Counted from the first letter of the stretch, positions 22,408 through 31,194 are shown. The stretch: 54,827 nucleotides of DNA from Streptococcus parasanguinis (GCF_019929185.1 NZ_JAHZPC010000013.1:1-54827); one strand, 5' to 3'. Translations and numbers: made by a program. The notes: a model not told the origin generated them from the letters alone.

Positions 22408-24330
22408 CTAATCAACTAATGACAGAACATCAACAATATCACTCTGTTCAAAATAATCTTTAGCTTTTTCAAGAATCTGTTGGTCATTACATGGCATATA
22501 AACAATTAAGTTTTTCATTGCTCTAGTGATTGTAACATAAAATAGTTTCTTAGTTCTGTTTTGAACCTTCTCATTAGATGAACCTTTACCAAATATAGAA
22601 TTAAAATTATATTGATTCCATCTTCCATTATCTAACAAAACTAAGACATTCTCATATTCACTGCCTTTAACCTTATGCTGAGTTATGACAGATACATATT
22701 CTCTAAGATAAGCAATACTATTTACATATTCTTGAAATGGTAATTTCTCAAGGCGTAACCATAAATAATAGCCCTTATTTTCTATAAAATTAGTAAATAA
22801 GTCGTCCTTTGAAATTAATCCAGTTCTCTCTGCAAGTTTTATGACTTTTCCAATTGTAATATCATTATCAGAGATTTCTTCCATAATTTTAGATAGATTA
22901 ATTTTATCAGCGGACGAAGTTATTTTAAAGCAAGTAATACGCAAAAATTCGTTATGCTTACCTATTTTATATAGTTCTATTAGTTCAAAGATTAGATCTA
23001 ATCTTTGAAGAATCCTATCTCTATCTGTACCCGCCTCATATCTACTACTTAAACCATTAAATTTATAGGCCAATAAAGAATCTTTATTAACTTTACTCTT
23101 ACTAATCACTTCTTCAAATGAAAATGTCTTAATTTCTTCGTAAATGGCTAAAAGTTCTGGAATAGATTTGACAATATCAATTATTAATGGACCACCCTTT
23201 CTAACAACAATTTGAGCTTCTTCTACTAATTCTTCAAAAGTTTTTCCTTTATCAACTAACTCACTTGCATTAAATTTTTTCTTCATATCTGTAATTAATT
23301 TCACAAGCAAATCAGAACTATACAATTCAAATAGTTTAGAAAACCCAGCCGTTTCTGCATTAAGTTTGTGTGTTAATCGCAATTCCTTTGTTTTCTGTGG
23401 TATATCAAACTCTAATTCTTTAAATAGTTCGCTATTTCTAAGATCTTCAAGGTGGGTAATACCATCACCATAAATGAATTTCACCGTTCCTTCAATTACA
23501 TTACCATTATTCATGTTTGGAGCCGCTACATCACTAGAAGGAATCTGAACTAATCCATCGCTTCTAAATTTATTTGCTAAATTAATAACTTTTCGTGGAT
23601 TACGTCTATTTTGATTTTTTTGTATTTTTTCAAGACCATAGGAATCTATGTTTCCCACTCCTGAGTCATAGATAGCCTGCATTGAATCTCCAAAAAAACC
23701 TACAATATTATCTCTAGTACTCTTTCTGAGATGCTCTAATAAAATTTTTACAACTAAGGGACTCGTATCTTGATACTCGTCAACAAAAATATAGTTTGCA
23801 GTATCCTTTAAAATATCACTCAACTTCTTATATTTAGAAAACATTTTTTCAGCAACTATAAGAACATGGTCATGACTTATTTGAACTTTATTTTGCTCAG
23901 TTATGCTCATAGAATACCATTCAGTATATTCAACACGAACACTATCAAAGTAATCAAGCGAAATAAGTTCCTCACCTAATACTTCCTTTGGAGCAACGAA
24001 TAGAATTTGTTCATCATCATTTATTAACTCAACAAGACATTCTTTAATCTCTTTTTGGAAATTTTTAATGACATGCCATATAAAATCGTGAATAGTTGAA
24101 ACCCGTAAATTATCATTAATGATTCTAGATCTAATCTCTGCAACAGCATTGTTAGTATAAGTAATGCATACAATCGATTTTTTTGGTTCTTCCATAGATA
24201 TTTTTTCAATAATGGAAATTAATGAATAAGTTTTCCCACTCCCAGCACCACCCTCAAGGATAAAATTTTGACCTTGTTTTATTACTTCAAATACTTTTTC
24301 TACCTCTGGTTCTACTGTTTTCTCAACCAT
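22408..24330 (-). CDS. gajB: UvrD/PcrA-like superfamily 1 helicase (Gabija GajB-like)
   Basis: 640-aa SF1A helicase-like protein. Walker A GGAGSGKT at residues 27-34, a motif Ia region (CITYTNNAVAEI), the Walker B FVDEYQDTS, and late motifs including QHKVKGSEYENVLVLLD and a FYVTITRAMKNLIVYM motif VI. The start codon has GGAGGG upstream and overlaps the end of the OLD nuclease gene by 19 nt. An OLD-TOPRIM nuclease followed by a UvrD-like helicase is the gene pair of the anti-phage system Gabija (class 2 OLD). At 640 aa it is longer than the commonly described GajB. Confidence 0.85.
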   Translation of the reverse strand: MVEKTVEPEVEKVFEVIKQGQNFILEGGAGSGKTYSLISIIEKISMEEPKKSIVCITYTNNAVAEIRSRIINDNLRVSTIHDFIWHVIKNFQKEIKECLVELINDDEQILFVAPKEVLGEELISLDYFDSVRVEYTEWYSMSITEQNKVQISHDHVLIVAEKMFSKYKKLSDILKDTANYIFVDEYQDTSPLVVKILLEHLRKSTRDNIVGFFGDSMQAIYDSGVGNIDSYGLEKIQKNQNRRNPRKVINLANKFRSDGLVQIPSSDVAAPNMNNGNVIEGTVKFIYGDGITHLEDLRNSELFKELEFDIPQKTKELRLTHKLNAETAGFSKLFELYSSDLLVKLITDMKKKFNASELVDKGKTFEELVEEAQIVVRKGGPLIIDIVKSIPELLAIYEEIKTFSFEEVISKSKVNKDSLLAYKFNGLSSRYEAGTDRDRILQRLDLIFELIELYKIGKHNEFLRITCFKITSSADKINLSKIMEEISDNDITIGKVIKLAERTGLISKDDLFTNFIENKGYYLWLRLEKLPFQEYVNSIAYLREYVSVITQHKVKGSEYENVLVLLDNGRWNQYNFNSIFGKGSSNEKVQNRTKKLFYVTITRAMKNLIVYMPCNDQQILEKAKDYFEQSDIVDVLSLVD

Positions 24331-26351
24331 AATAATCCCTCCGAAATATATTTAGGTACTTTCCAAGTATTTTCTTCACCTTCAAAATATAATAAACTTG
24401 ATGCAAATGCAGATTTTTTGTTTACTTTATCCCTAGCAAATTTATAGAAATCTTCTATTTCACTATCATCAAAGTCTTTTAAAGCTTCAAATTGAATAAA
24501 ACCAGCTTTTTGATCAATAATGAATTGTTTATTTAAACTGATAAAAGCATCCTCAAAACTAGCAGGCTGATAACCATTTTCATCTTCGGGAATTTGATAT
24601 GCAATACGAATTCTACCATCTGATGTTATTTTTTCTGCCAAACTCTTTTGAGCTACTATTGAAAAAACTTCATCTCCAGAAATATCAAAAAAATTTTTAA
24701 TTGAAGCATTTGTCGTAGAGGTAGCATCTACTGCTGAGCAAGAAGTTAAGCGATTATTTTCATTTTTATTTGCTGGATCAATATCCGTAATTATCAATAC
24801 TTTTATTCCTAAAAAATCAAATAACTTCCTAAACACTTGTGAATGGGCACCTGTTTCAATGATTGAAATATTTTGAGAAAGCAATGGCATTGTATTAGAA
24901 GCTTGATTTATTGGATTGGTTGTATCTACCTTTTGCATCATCGTAGGAATTAAAATCCTTTCTGTATCACCTTCAACACAAATGACTTTATCAGCAAAAA
25001 ATAATTCACTACTATTGAGAGTAAGGTACTGCTTTACAAATTTATATCCTAGTTGTTCATCACCATATTCTTCTTTCAATGAATTAAAAGCCTTTGATAC
25101 TGCTGTACCGTTATCACGTTTAAAATAAATTAGATCATCAAAGTTACAATCAGAAACTATATGAGAGGAATGAGTTGTAATTAAAGTTTGAATACAACTA
25201 AAATCTCCACTTTCTTTTAGTTCATCATTGTGTTCCTTTAGCAAATCTTTAATATTCTTGATAAAAATATACTGTAATTGTGGATGTGTATGTGATTCTG
25301 GTTCTTCAATATATATTAGGTTAATATCAGCAGGTTCGCTTTTTATATCTGCCATTAAAGTTTCAATTTCAAAAATAATTCCATATAAATTTAAATATCC
25401 CAAACCATTATATGTTTCAGGTAATAGACTATCGTCATGCTTATAATACAATGTCGTATTATTGCTTAAAATATCTTTCTCAGATAGTGATGAATGAATT
25501 GCTAATTCTGCTTCACTATCATTTCCACCAAATCTTTTGACGCGTTCAAAGACTGAAGTAAAAATTCCTTCGACGCTATCATCACCACTATATGCTCTGG
25601 TTAAAGTTTCATCTGCCTTTAAAATAGCAGATTGCAGTAAATTATTTGCTTTACTGTTAATTTCTTCGCCATTATTTAATTTATAAAATCGATTTGATGT
25701 CTTAGATAATGAATGGTTATTTTCTTTATTAGATACTTCTCGACTAGCACTAATCCCTCTTACTTTAATAATTTTATGAACATCTTTCATTTCATGTAAA
25801 TCAGACTTTTCTTCTGTCATTGCTTGAGTAATAGGATTATATCCACGTGAATAAATCTGTATTTCGAAAAATTTATTCAGATTTTTCTTCATAAATGATT
25901 CAAATTTTGAAAAATCATCTGCAAAATCACAAGTCAAACTACTTATCTCGCGAAGCTTTTGAGTAGGAATTATATACGAAAATTCAAGAATAATAAAATT
26001 ATTTTCGGGATTTAAATCCATCATAAATCCTTGGATATTTTGATAAGAATCTAATTCTGAGTATTGAATCCAAATTTGAAGATTAATCCCTAAAATAGAC
26101 GATAATTCCGAATCAGGAATATCAGAGACTCTCTTTATATTCTCAAAGATTTCCCTCCTATGATTTAAATTAATATCTTCCCATACCAAATTGCGATTGG
26201 AATTTTTATTGAATATTTTTTCTAACACAGATAAAACCGAAGTCTTGCCACAATTGTTTTTACCCACAATTAAGGATAAATCATTTTTTAACTCTAAAGA
26301 AAAATCGTTTAATGAACGATAATGTTGAATATAGATTTTTTTAATTTCCAT
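24312..26351 (-). CDS. gajA: OLD-family ATPase/TOPRIM endonuclease (Gabija GajA-like)
   Basis: 679-aa ATP-gated nuclease. N-terminal ABC-type ATPase: Walker A GKNNCGKTS at 30-38, Walker B IYIEEPESHTHPQ, then a His-switch TTHSSHIV. The TOPRIM domain shows the Glu motif KVICVEGDTERILIP and the metal-binding Asp motif VLIITDIDP. In Gabija, GajA is a sequence-specific nicking endonuclease held inactive by nucleotides and activated by phage nucleotide depletion. A TTG at 26354 precedes the ATG at 26351; AAAGGGA supports either. The gene begins inside the end of pezT (11-nt overlap). Confidence 0.88.
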   Translation of the reverse strand: MEIKKIYIQHYRSLNDFSLELKNDLSLIVGKNNCGKTSVLSVLEKIFNKNSNRNLVWEDINLNHRREIFENIKRVSDIPDSELSSILGINLQIWIQYSELDSYQNIQGFMMDLNPENNFIILEFSYIIPTQKLREISSLTCDFADDFSKFESFMKKNLNKFFEIQIYSRGYNPITQAMTEEKSDLHEMKDVHKIIKVRGISASREVSNKENNHSLSKTSNRFYKLNNGEEINSKANNLLQSAILKADETLTRAYSGDDSVEGIFTSVFERVKRFGGNDSEAELAIHSSLSEKDILSNNTTLYYKHDDSLLPETYNGLGYLNLYGIIFEIETLMADIKSEPADINLIYIEEPESHTHPQLQYIFIKNIKDLLKEHNDELKESGDFSCIQTLITTHSSHIVSDCNFDDLIYFKRDNGTAVSKAFNSLKEEYGDEQLGYKFVKQYLTLNSSELFFADKVICVEGDTERILIPTMMQKVDTTNPINQASNTMPLLSQNISIIETGAHSQVFRKLFDFLGIKVLIITDIDPANKNENNRLTSCSAVDATSTTNASIKNFFDISGDEVFSIVAQKSLAEKITSDGRIRIAYQIPEDENGYQPASFEDAFISLNKQFIIDQKAGFIQFEALKDFDDSEIEDFYKFARDKVNKKSAFASSLLYFEGEENTWKVPKYISEGLLWLRKQ

Positions 26352-27126
26352 CAATTATCCCTTTTTTCATTTCCATTAATTCTCTCAACCGTTCCTGCCC
26401 CATCTTAAACATCTCTTCCTCCACCTTACTCCATTTTCCGAAGAGGCATTCTTGTAGAATTTCTGCTGCTGAGGTTTGATCTACTTGCGAATCATAAACG
26501 CACGATTGATCTCTTTGATAAATTTGAATTTGTCTAAAAAGCTGATCCTTTTCCAACTCCCGTAAATTCTCAACCAAATTTTCTACAATTCCATCATGGT
26601 GTGCTTTAGGAGTTGCTCTGGCTTGACTAGGATTTATAGCATAGAGCTCTTCATAACGTATCAAAGTGCTGAGATAGGACAATTCAGGCTTGGTCGCAAT
26701 CAGTGCAAGTGAGACTTGGTAACCTCTAGTTGCCAATAATTGGGCCGTTTTTCTAGGAACTTCTGTTGTTCTCAAGGTGCCCTCGATTAACAAATGATAA
26801 CCTTGTTTACTCAATTCATCTACGAGATATTCAACCATTTGTCCCGCGAATACTTTGGTATAATCCACACTATCTTTTCCATACTTTTCCTGTAAGCCAA
26901 GGTAGTTCGGATGAAAAGAGCGATAACTATCTCCATCAATGATAATGATATTACCTTGAAATTCCCTTTGTTTAATACGATGAATCGTTGTTTTCCCAGC
27001 ACCACTCTGTCCACCTAGCAAGATAGCCTTGGGCTGAGACGAAGTTGTTTTACCACGAGTTAAAGAACGAACGAGTCGTCTGGATGCTCGTTCAAAATCA
27101 TCTTGACTAAATTCTTCTAGTTTCAT
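26341..27126 (-). CDS. pezT: Zeta-type toxin PezT
   Basis: Kinase toxin of the zeta/PezT family, which phosphorylates UDP-N-acetylglucosamine and blocks cell-wall synthesis. 261 aa. Walker A GGQSGAGKTTIHR at 38-50, conserved IIIDGDSYRSFHPNY, EGTLRTTEVPRKTAQLL and SLALIATKPELSYLSTL. Its ATG overlaps the pezA stop by one base (TAATG), the classic pezAT coupling. Unusually, its C terminus overlaps the start of a Gabija-like nuclease gene, putting toxin and defence genes in one message. Confidence 0.97.
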   Translation of the reverse strand: MKLEEFSQDDFERASRRLVRSLTRGKTTSSQPKAILLGGQSGAGKTTIHRIKQREFQGNIIIIDGDSYRSFHPNYLGLQEKYGKDSVDYTKVFAGQMVEYLVDELSKQGYHLLIEGTLRTTEVPRKTAQLLATRGYQVSLALIATKPELSYLSTLIRYEELYAINPSQARATPKAHHDGIVENLVENLRELEKDQLFRQIQIYQRDQSCVYDSQVDQTSAAEILQECLFGKWSKVEEEMFKMGQERLRELMEMKKGIIDGN

Positions 27127-27602
27127 TAAGCCACCACCAGATGAGTAGCTTGTTCTAGCATCCGTTCAATGCCATCCAAATAGCCATTATATCGCTCTAC
27201 TTCATCAAAAGTCCCCACAAGATAAATCTTCGTGTTCAGCAAATCAGACAAATCATCGCTCATTAGAACCCAAGGATTAGAAGTATCATCAAATGCAATT
27301 CCTTGTTCATCTTGAAAACGATAAAGTTGCGCTAAGATATTCGCCCCTCGTTCTTTAATCACTTCAATTTTCAGAGTGAGCTGGTAATCTTCCACTGGCG
27401 TGAGCATCTTTTCCTCTCCTACAATATCGATATAGGAAACATTAAATTTCTGGCAGATACGATCTATTAATTCTGTCGAAATTGAACTTGTTCCATTTTC
27501 ATAACGACTTAGGCTATTTCGAGAGATACCAACAATCTTTGCGAACTCAGGCTGGGTTAGATCATGTGTTTTACGTAACGCTTTAATATTTTCTCCGATC
27601 AT
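27126..27602 (-). CDS. pezA: Antitoxin and autorepressor PezA
   Basis: 158-aa antitoxin with an N-terminal XRE HTH (MIGENIKALRKTHDLTQPEFAKIVGISRNSLSRYENG) and the PezT-binding C-terminal domain. The frame is open further upstream (to 27737), but ATG at 27602 has a perfect AGGAGGACC ribosome site and gives the usual PezA length. It heads the operon pezA-pezT-gajA-gajB-unknown and represses it through the palindrome at 27648-27669. Confidence 0.96.
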   Translation of the reverse strand: MIGENIKALRKTHDLTQPEFAKIVGISRNSLSRYENGTSSISTELIDRICQKFNVSYIDIVGEEKMLTPVEDYQLTLKIEVIKERGANILAQLYRFQDEQGIAFDDTSNPWVLMSDDLSDLLNTKIYLVGTFDEVERYNGYLDGIERMLEQATHLVVA

Positions 27603-27627
27603 GAAGGTCCTCCTTTTATTTATTTCT

Positions 27628-27669
27628 ATTATAGCACAAAATTTAGAAACGCACCAAAAATGGTGCGTT
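27628..27669 (-). promoter_or_regulatory. pezA promoter with palindromic operator
   Basis: -10 TATAAT at 27628-27633 (minus strand). The -35 position lies inside the perfect palindrome AACGCACC (27648-27655)/GGTGCGTT (27662-27669), so PezA binding would block RNA polymerase. Confidence 0.85.
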
Positions 27670-27809
27670 GTTATGGCTGAGAGATAAAATGTCACACATT
27701 CAATTATTGAAGAAAAAATCACTATAAGGCTGTTCAAAAGTCTTTGAGAGTATAAAAAATAAGAAAGCTACAATTGAAAACATATTAGAGATAGGAATCT
27801 ATGGTATAC

Positions 27810-27839
27810 TAGTGATAATAAATAGTTATCGGTAGGAGA
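27810..27839 (+). repeat. 30-bp inverted repeat IR-L (leader of the DUF4071 gene)
   Basis: All 30 bases recur in inverted orientation at 31110-31139. It contains GATAA-TAAATAG-TTATC (itself an inverted repeat) and the GGTAGGAG ribosome site; an extended -10 TGGTATACT overlaps its left edge (27803-27811). Confidence 0.95.
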
Positions 27840-27846
27840 ATGATTG

Positions 27847-29088
27847 ATGAGTAATAAAACATGCTTTGTAGTCATGGGATATGGGGTTAAAAAAATTCCT
27901 GGAACTTTAGTCAAACTGAATTTAGACGATGTTTATTTTAAGTTTATAAAGCCTGTATTATCTCGAAATCATTTAAAATCAGTCTACTCCACACAAGCAT
28001 ATCGAGGAGATGAAGTTCCAACTTCATTAGCTATTAATAAAAACTTCATAACATCTATTTTTTTAGCTGATATTGTGATTGCTGATATAAGCACTTTAAA
28101 TCAAAATGCAATTTATGAGTTGGGACTTCGGCATGCAATGAGGCCAAAATCTACAATTATACTTTGTGAAGAACTAACTATTAGCAAATACCCATTTTTT
28201 GATATTTCAATGAATCCTCAATTAAGATATCATAGAAAGAAAATAGTATCGGATGAAAACTATAGAAAATCTCTGCAAGATGAATTAGAAGATATATTAA
28301 TTTCTTGCCTAGAATCCAATACCGATTATATTGATAGTCCTGTATTTGATTTCAATTTGTATAAGATTAAACCATTAGTTCAATTAGATAAAAATGTACA
28401 TGTAGCAGGAGCATCTATAAGGACAATGATTGAAAAAGCTGAAAATTTGAAGGAAAATATGCTGTTTAAAGAAGCCGAAAATCAGTACCTTCAAGTTTTA
28501 AACTTATCCTTTGATGAAGATATACTTTCTCAATATCTATTATGTAGCTATAAAAAAGATTTGTCCCTAGAAAATTTGCTTTTAACCTTATCATACGTTA
28601 ATGAGAACATAGATTTAGCTACATCGACAAACGAAAACTTACTGGGTATTGTTGCAGCAATAAATAAACAAATATTTGGCCTAACTAAAGAATGCAAATT
28701 TTTAGAACAAGCTAGAAGATATTACAAAAATGGCTCAAACTTTGAAAGTGGGAATCTTTATTGTGCTAGAAACTACTGTGCACTTTTGTTAAAACAATAT
28801 TGTATATCAAAAGATATTGAATCAATAAAAGAGTATTACTACTCTGCTGTTCATTTTGCTAAAACTTGCTTAACAGAATTACAATTTCTCAAACGAGAAG
28901 AAACTGATCTTGACAATACTTGGTATAATGAAAACATTAAAGATTTGACCCTAATTGCATTTGGTACTGATGAATCAATTATTGAATTTAAGCCTGTTAC
29001 AAAAAGGCAAGAAGAGACGGTAAGCTCAGGTCGTAAAGAGCTAAAGCATGATTATCATGAAACTCTAAAAATAATTAAAGGGAAATGA
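27847..29088 (+). CDS. TRAFs-binding/DUF4071-type protein with nucleotide-hydrolase-like N-terminal domain
   Basis: 414-aa cytoplasmic protein. The N-terminal ~150 residues form a Rossmann-like domain (TCFVVMGYGVKK start; FLADIVIADISTLNQNAIYELGLRHAMRP) of the type joined to bacterial DUF4071/TRAFs-binding proteins and related to TIR/deoxyribosyltransferase-like folds. The C-terminal ~200 residues are helical, TPR-like (AENQYLQVLNLSFDEDILSQYL). The ATG at 27847 sits eight bases behind GGTAGGAG; a TTG precedes it. It faces the caspase-TIR operon and shares its 30-bp leader with the 190-aa gene at the other end. Defence effector or sensor is an inference. Confidence 0.65.
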   Translation: MSNKTCFVVMGYGVKKIPGTLVKLNLDDVYFKFIKPVLSRNHLKSVYSTQAYRGDEVPTSLAINKNFITSIFLADIVIADISTLNQNAIYELGLRHAMRPKSTIILCEELTISKYPFFDISMNPQLRYHRKKIVSDENYRKSLQDELEDILISCLESNTDYIDSPVFDFNLYKIKPLVQLDKNVHVAGASIRTMIEKAENLKENMLFKEAENQYLQVLNLSFDEDILSQYLLCSYKKDLSLENLLLTLSYVNENIDLATSTNENLLGIVAAINKQIFGLTKECKFLEQARRYYKNGSNFESGNLYCARNYCALLLKQYCISKDIESIKEYYYSAVHFAKTCLTELQFLKREETDLDNTWYNENIKDLTLIAFGTDESIIEFKPVTKRQEETVSSGRKELKHDYHETLKIIKGK

Positions 29089-29112
29089 GCAATTTTGCTC
29101 ACTTCCCTTTTT
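29077..29112. terminator. Shared bidirectional terminator of two convergent genes
   Basis: AAGGGAA-A-TGAGCA pairs with TGCTCA-C-TTCCCTT, followed by T's on the plus strand and by TTTAATT on the minus strand. It overlaps the stops of both the DUF4071 and caspase genes. Confidence 0.85.
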
Positions 29113-30091
29113 AAAATCTTTTATCTCTTGATAATTTCCAATAATGTAAACCTAGTGGTGTCAAACGGCAAGACTTACTATTCATAGCAGCAAAGTACAT
29201 ATGCTCCTCTCCAACAGGTTCGATCAAACCTACGCTTTCATAAAGCTGTAACTCTTTAAATTTACCAACATTTTCTTCTTTTGCGAAAGGTTCTTTATAT
29301 TCATGAGTTACTTCAGGAGTATTGGTAAATTCAAATGATGGATCTAATTGAAATTCTGAAGTAGCTTCTGGAAAATATTGATGAAGTTTTCGTAGCACCT
29401 TTTTTGATACTTTAGCTTCAACAGTTCTGATAGGTAAAAATCCTGTTATATTTGTTTTAAATAGCGGCCTTTGTTCCCATACTCCAAGTGACTGATCAAC
29501 AAAAGAATATAAACTAGCAGGAGTGATATTCCCGCTAACATCTGCTGCTCCACCTTTTAGCCCCTGAATTAGTAATTCAGTAAACACACCATGACCAGTT
29601 ATTCCATCCTCAATAGCAACCTCATCACGATCGCTGGCTGTTAGAATAGTAACACCTTTTCCAATCATGGTATTCGATGAGTCTATAGGACTACAATCTC
29701 CTAACTTTCCAGAATAACAACAATCTAAGATGATAATTTTATTTCGACTTTTTGAAGTGTTTGCTAGTCGAAGTATATCATTCATAGAAATTCCCATATC
29801 ATAGCCATTAAAATCTGGTGTTACGATTTGACCAGCCATCTCATCTGTCCCATGTCCTGAGAAATAAAAGAGTGCAATGTCAGATTCTCCTTCTTTAAAT
29901 AAAGAATGAAGGTCCTCCAATAACTCTGCTTTTGTTTGTATATTAAGTTTTAGCTTAACACTGAAATTAGGGGAACCATCCTCGTTCTCCTCCAATAATT
30001 TCGCTATCTCCTCTGCATCATTAGTACACCCCCCTAACGGAGCCTGAGAATATGCATCGATACCAACAATTAATGCCTTGTTTTTTAACAT
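29111..30091 (-). CDS. Caspase-like peptidase (C14 family)
   Basis: 326-aa protein with an N-terminal caspase/metacaspase p20-like domain: start KNKALIVGIDAYSQAPLGGCTNDAEEIAK-type, catalytic His80 in FYFSGHGTDE and catalytic Cys125 in IILDCCYSGKLGD. A TASDRDEVA segment and a p10-like region (GHGVFTELLIQGLKGGAADVSG) follow. The C-terminal ~120 residues look like a small winged-helix-type sensor part (KELQLYESVGLIEPVGEEHM..RLTPLGLHYW). A GAGG site precedes the ATG. Ten bases separate it from the TIR-like gene, so the two are one operon; TIR-caspase pairs act as abortive-infection immunity in bacteria (Thoeris-like). Confidence 0.85.
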   Translation of the reverse strand: MLKNKALIVGIDAYSQAPLGGCTNDAEEIAKLLEENEDGSPNFSVKLKLNIQTKAELLEDLHSLFKEGESDIALFYFSGHGTDEMAGQIVTPDFNGYDMGISMNDILRLANTSKSRNKIIILDCCYSGKLGDCSPIDSSNTMIGKGVTILTASDRDEVAIEDGITGHGVFTELLIQGLKGGAADVSGNITPASLYSFVDQSLGVWEQRPLFKTNITGFLPIRTVEAKVSKKVLRKLHQYFPEATSEFQLDPSFEFTNTPEVTHEYKEPFAKEENVGKFKELQLYESVGLIEPVGEEHMYFAAMNSKSCRLTPLGLHYWKLSRDKRF

Positions 30092-30101
30092 AAATTATAC
30101 C

Positions 30102-30479
30102 TCACAATTGTTTTATCCAAGCGCTAATCTTTTCCCAATTCCAATCTACTACAGGAAGATAGCCACATTCATTTGGAATCGTCGCACCAATATGATCTTT
30201 GTTCCCATAAATTGCAAGTAGTGGTATCCCCTCATCTATAGCACAGTTCATTTCCCAAATTTGCCCATCTGCTTTCTTGGTATTCCTAGTAATGATAGAA
30301 ATCATACCGTCACACCCTCTAATTCTTGTTCTACATTTAGTTTTCCATTGAGAATCCCAAGGTTGTTTAACAGACATATCCACAAATTCAAATGGAGAGT
30401 TTGTATTTCTTGATTGGCCCCTTAGAAAATCTCGTAAATTTTCATCCTCAATGGCAAAACTTATAAAGATTCTTTTCAT
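30102..30479 (-). CDS. TIR-like (ThsB/MTH538-type) domain protein
   Basis: 125-aa stand-alone TIR-like domain: RIFISFAIEDENLRDFL first strand/helix, WDSQWKTKCRTRIRGCDGMISIIT, and the candidate catalytic Glu76 in GQIWEMNCAIDEGIPLLAIYG. ThsB-type TIR proteins make cyclic ADP-ribose-like messengers from NAD on phage infection, which switch on a partner effector. Here the partner would be the caspase-like gene 10 nt downstream. A separate extended -10 lies 35 nt upstream, so the pair can be transcribed apart from the 190-aa gene. Confidence 0.82.
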   Translation of the reverse strand: MKRIFISFAIEDENLRDFLRGQSRNTNSPFEFVDMSVKQPWDSQWKTKCRTRIRGCDGMISIITRNTKKADGQIWEMNCAIDEGIPLLAIYGNKDHIGATIPNECGYLPVVDWNWEKISAWIKQL

Positions 30480-30513
30480 CTAAATACCTCCCTTTAAAAG
30501 TATTTTTGTTTGT

Positions 30514-30524
30514 ATTATATCACA
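30514..30524 (-). promoter_or_regulatory. TIR-caspase operon promoter (extended -10)
   Basis: Minus-strand TGTGATATAAT ending 35 nt before the TIR gene start; no clear -35. A GGGAGG ribosome site precedes the ATG. Confidence 0.6.
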
Positions 30525-30536
30525 TTAGAAAGTATG

Positions 30537-31106
30537 CTATACGATATTTCCCTCAATTGTATTAAATATTTCTTCCAATGATTTTTTCCAACAATATATT
30601 TCTTTCTCTAAAATTTGTTCGAAGAAAGAGTCAATTTGTGTCTTATCATCCAATGAAAAATCTGATACAGATACAATTTTTTTATCATCTTTTAGAATGC
30701 CATCAATTCGCAAATTTTTTTGCTTAATGATTAGAATAGGAATATTATTTGAGATCGCCATAGCACCTTCAATTTGGCAAAACGAACTAGTAATCCATTT
30801 CCCATCTAACGACTGTTCGTCAGATTCAAAAAACTTTTTATCTTGAATTGCTCCCTTTTTTAAAACTCCAGATTGAATATACGTATGACCGAAAGCTAAG
30901 ATAACCATACCATAGCATCTTTTTATCATTTCATTTAAAGCAGATAATGATTCATAGGGAGAATAATCCTTTGCTTGTAGAGTTATGCTTTCTATATTAT
31001 AGTTCTCTAGAGTACTCTTTAGTTTATCTATAAAGTATTGTTGCTCATTCGTAAATGGATTAGGTCTGCTTAAAAATACTCTTATTTTTTTATTTGTCAT
31101 ATTCAT
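30537..31106 (-). CDS. Rossmann-like putative nucleotide-handling protein of the TIR-caspase module
   Basis: 189-aa cytoplasmic protein of unknown function. The opening IRVFLSRPNPFTNEQQYFID, the YGMVILAFGHTYIQSG strand-turn and the later EGAMAISNNIPILIIKQ pattern resemble SLOG/TIR/deoxyribosyltransferase-like Rossmannoid domains linked to nucleotide signalling, but no exact family is claimed. Start: ATG at 31106 or ATG at 31100; the latter (MTNKK) parallels MSNK of the convergent gene with the same leader. It lies 57 nt upstream of the TIR gene, same strand. Confidence 0.55.
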   Translation of the reverse strand: MNMTNKKIRVFLSRPNPFTNEQQYFIDKLKSTLENYNIESITLQAKDYSPYESLSALNEMIKRCYGMVILAFGHTYIQSGVLKKGAIQDKKFFESDEQSLDGKWITSSFCQIEGAMAISNNIPILIIKQKNLRIDGILKDDKKIVSVSDFSLDDKTQIDSFFEQILEKEIYCWKKSLEEIFNTIEGNIV

Positions 31107-31109
31107 CAA

Positions 31110-31139
31110 TCTCCTACCGATAACTATTTATTATCACTA
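31110..31139 (-). repeat. 30-bp inverted repeat IR-R
   Basis: Perfect inverted copy of 27810-27839, forming the leader and ribosome site of the 190-aa gene. A -10-like TATAGT overlaps its outer edge. The tyrosine recombinase gene starts 56 bp outside it. Confidence 0.95.
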
Positions 31140-31194
31140 TACAAAGCATTCAAATAAGTATATAATAGCATGATTATTGATAAAGGAGTTATTC

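Noticed and set aside
27603..27737. Longer start for PezA
   Set aside because: The extension would cover the promoter and palindromic operator; ATG 27602 has a perfect ribosome site and gives normal length.
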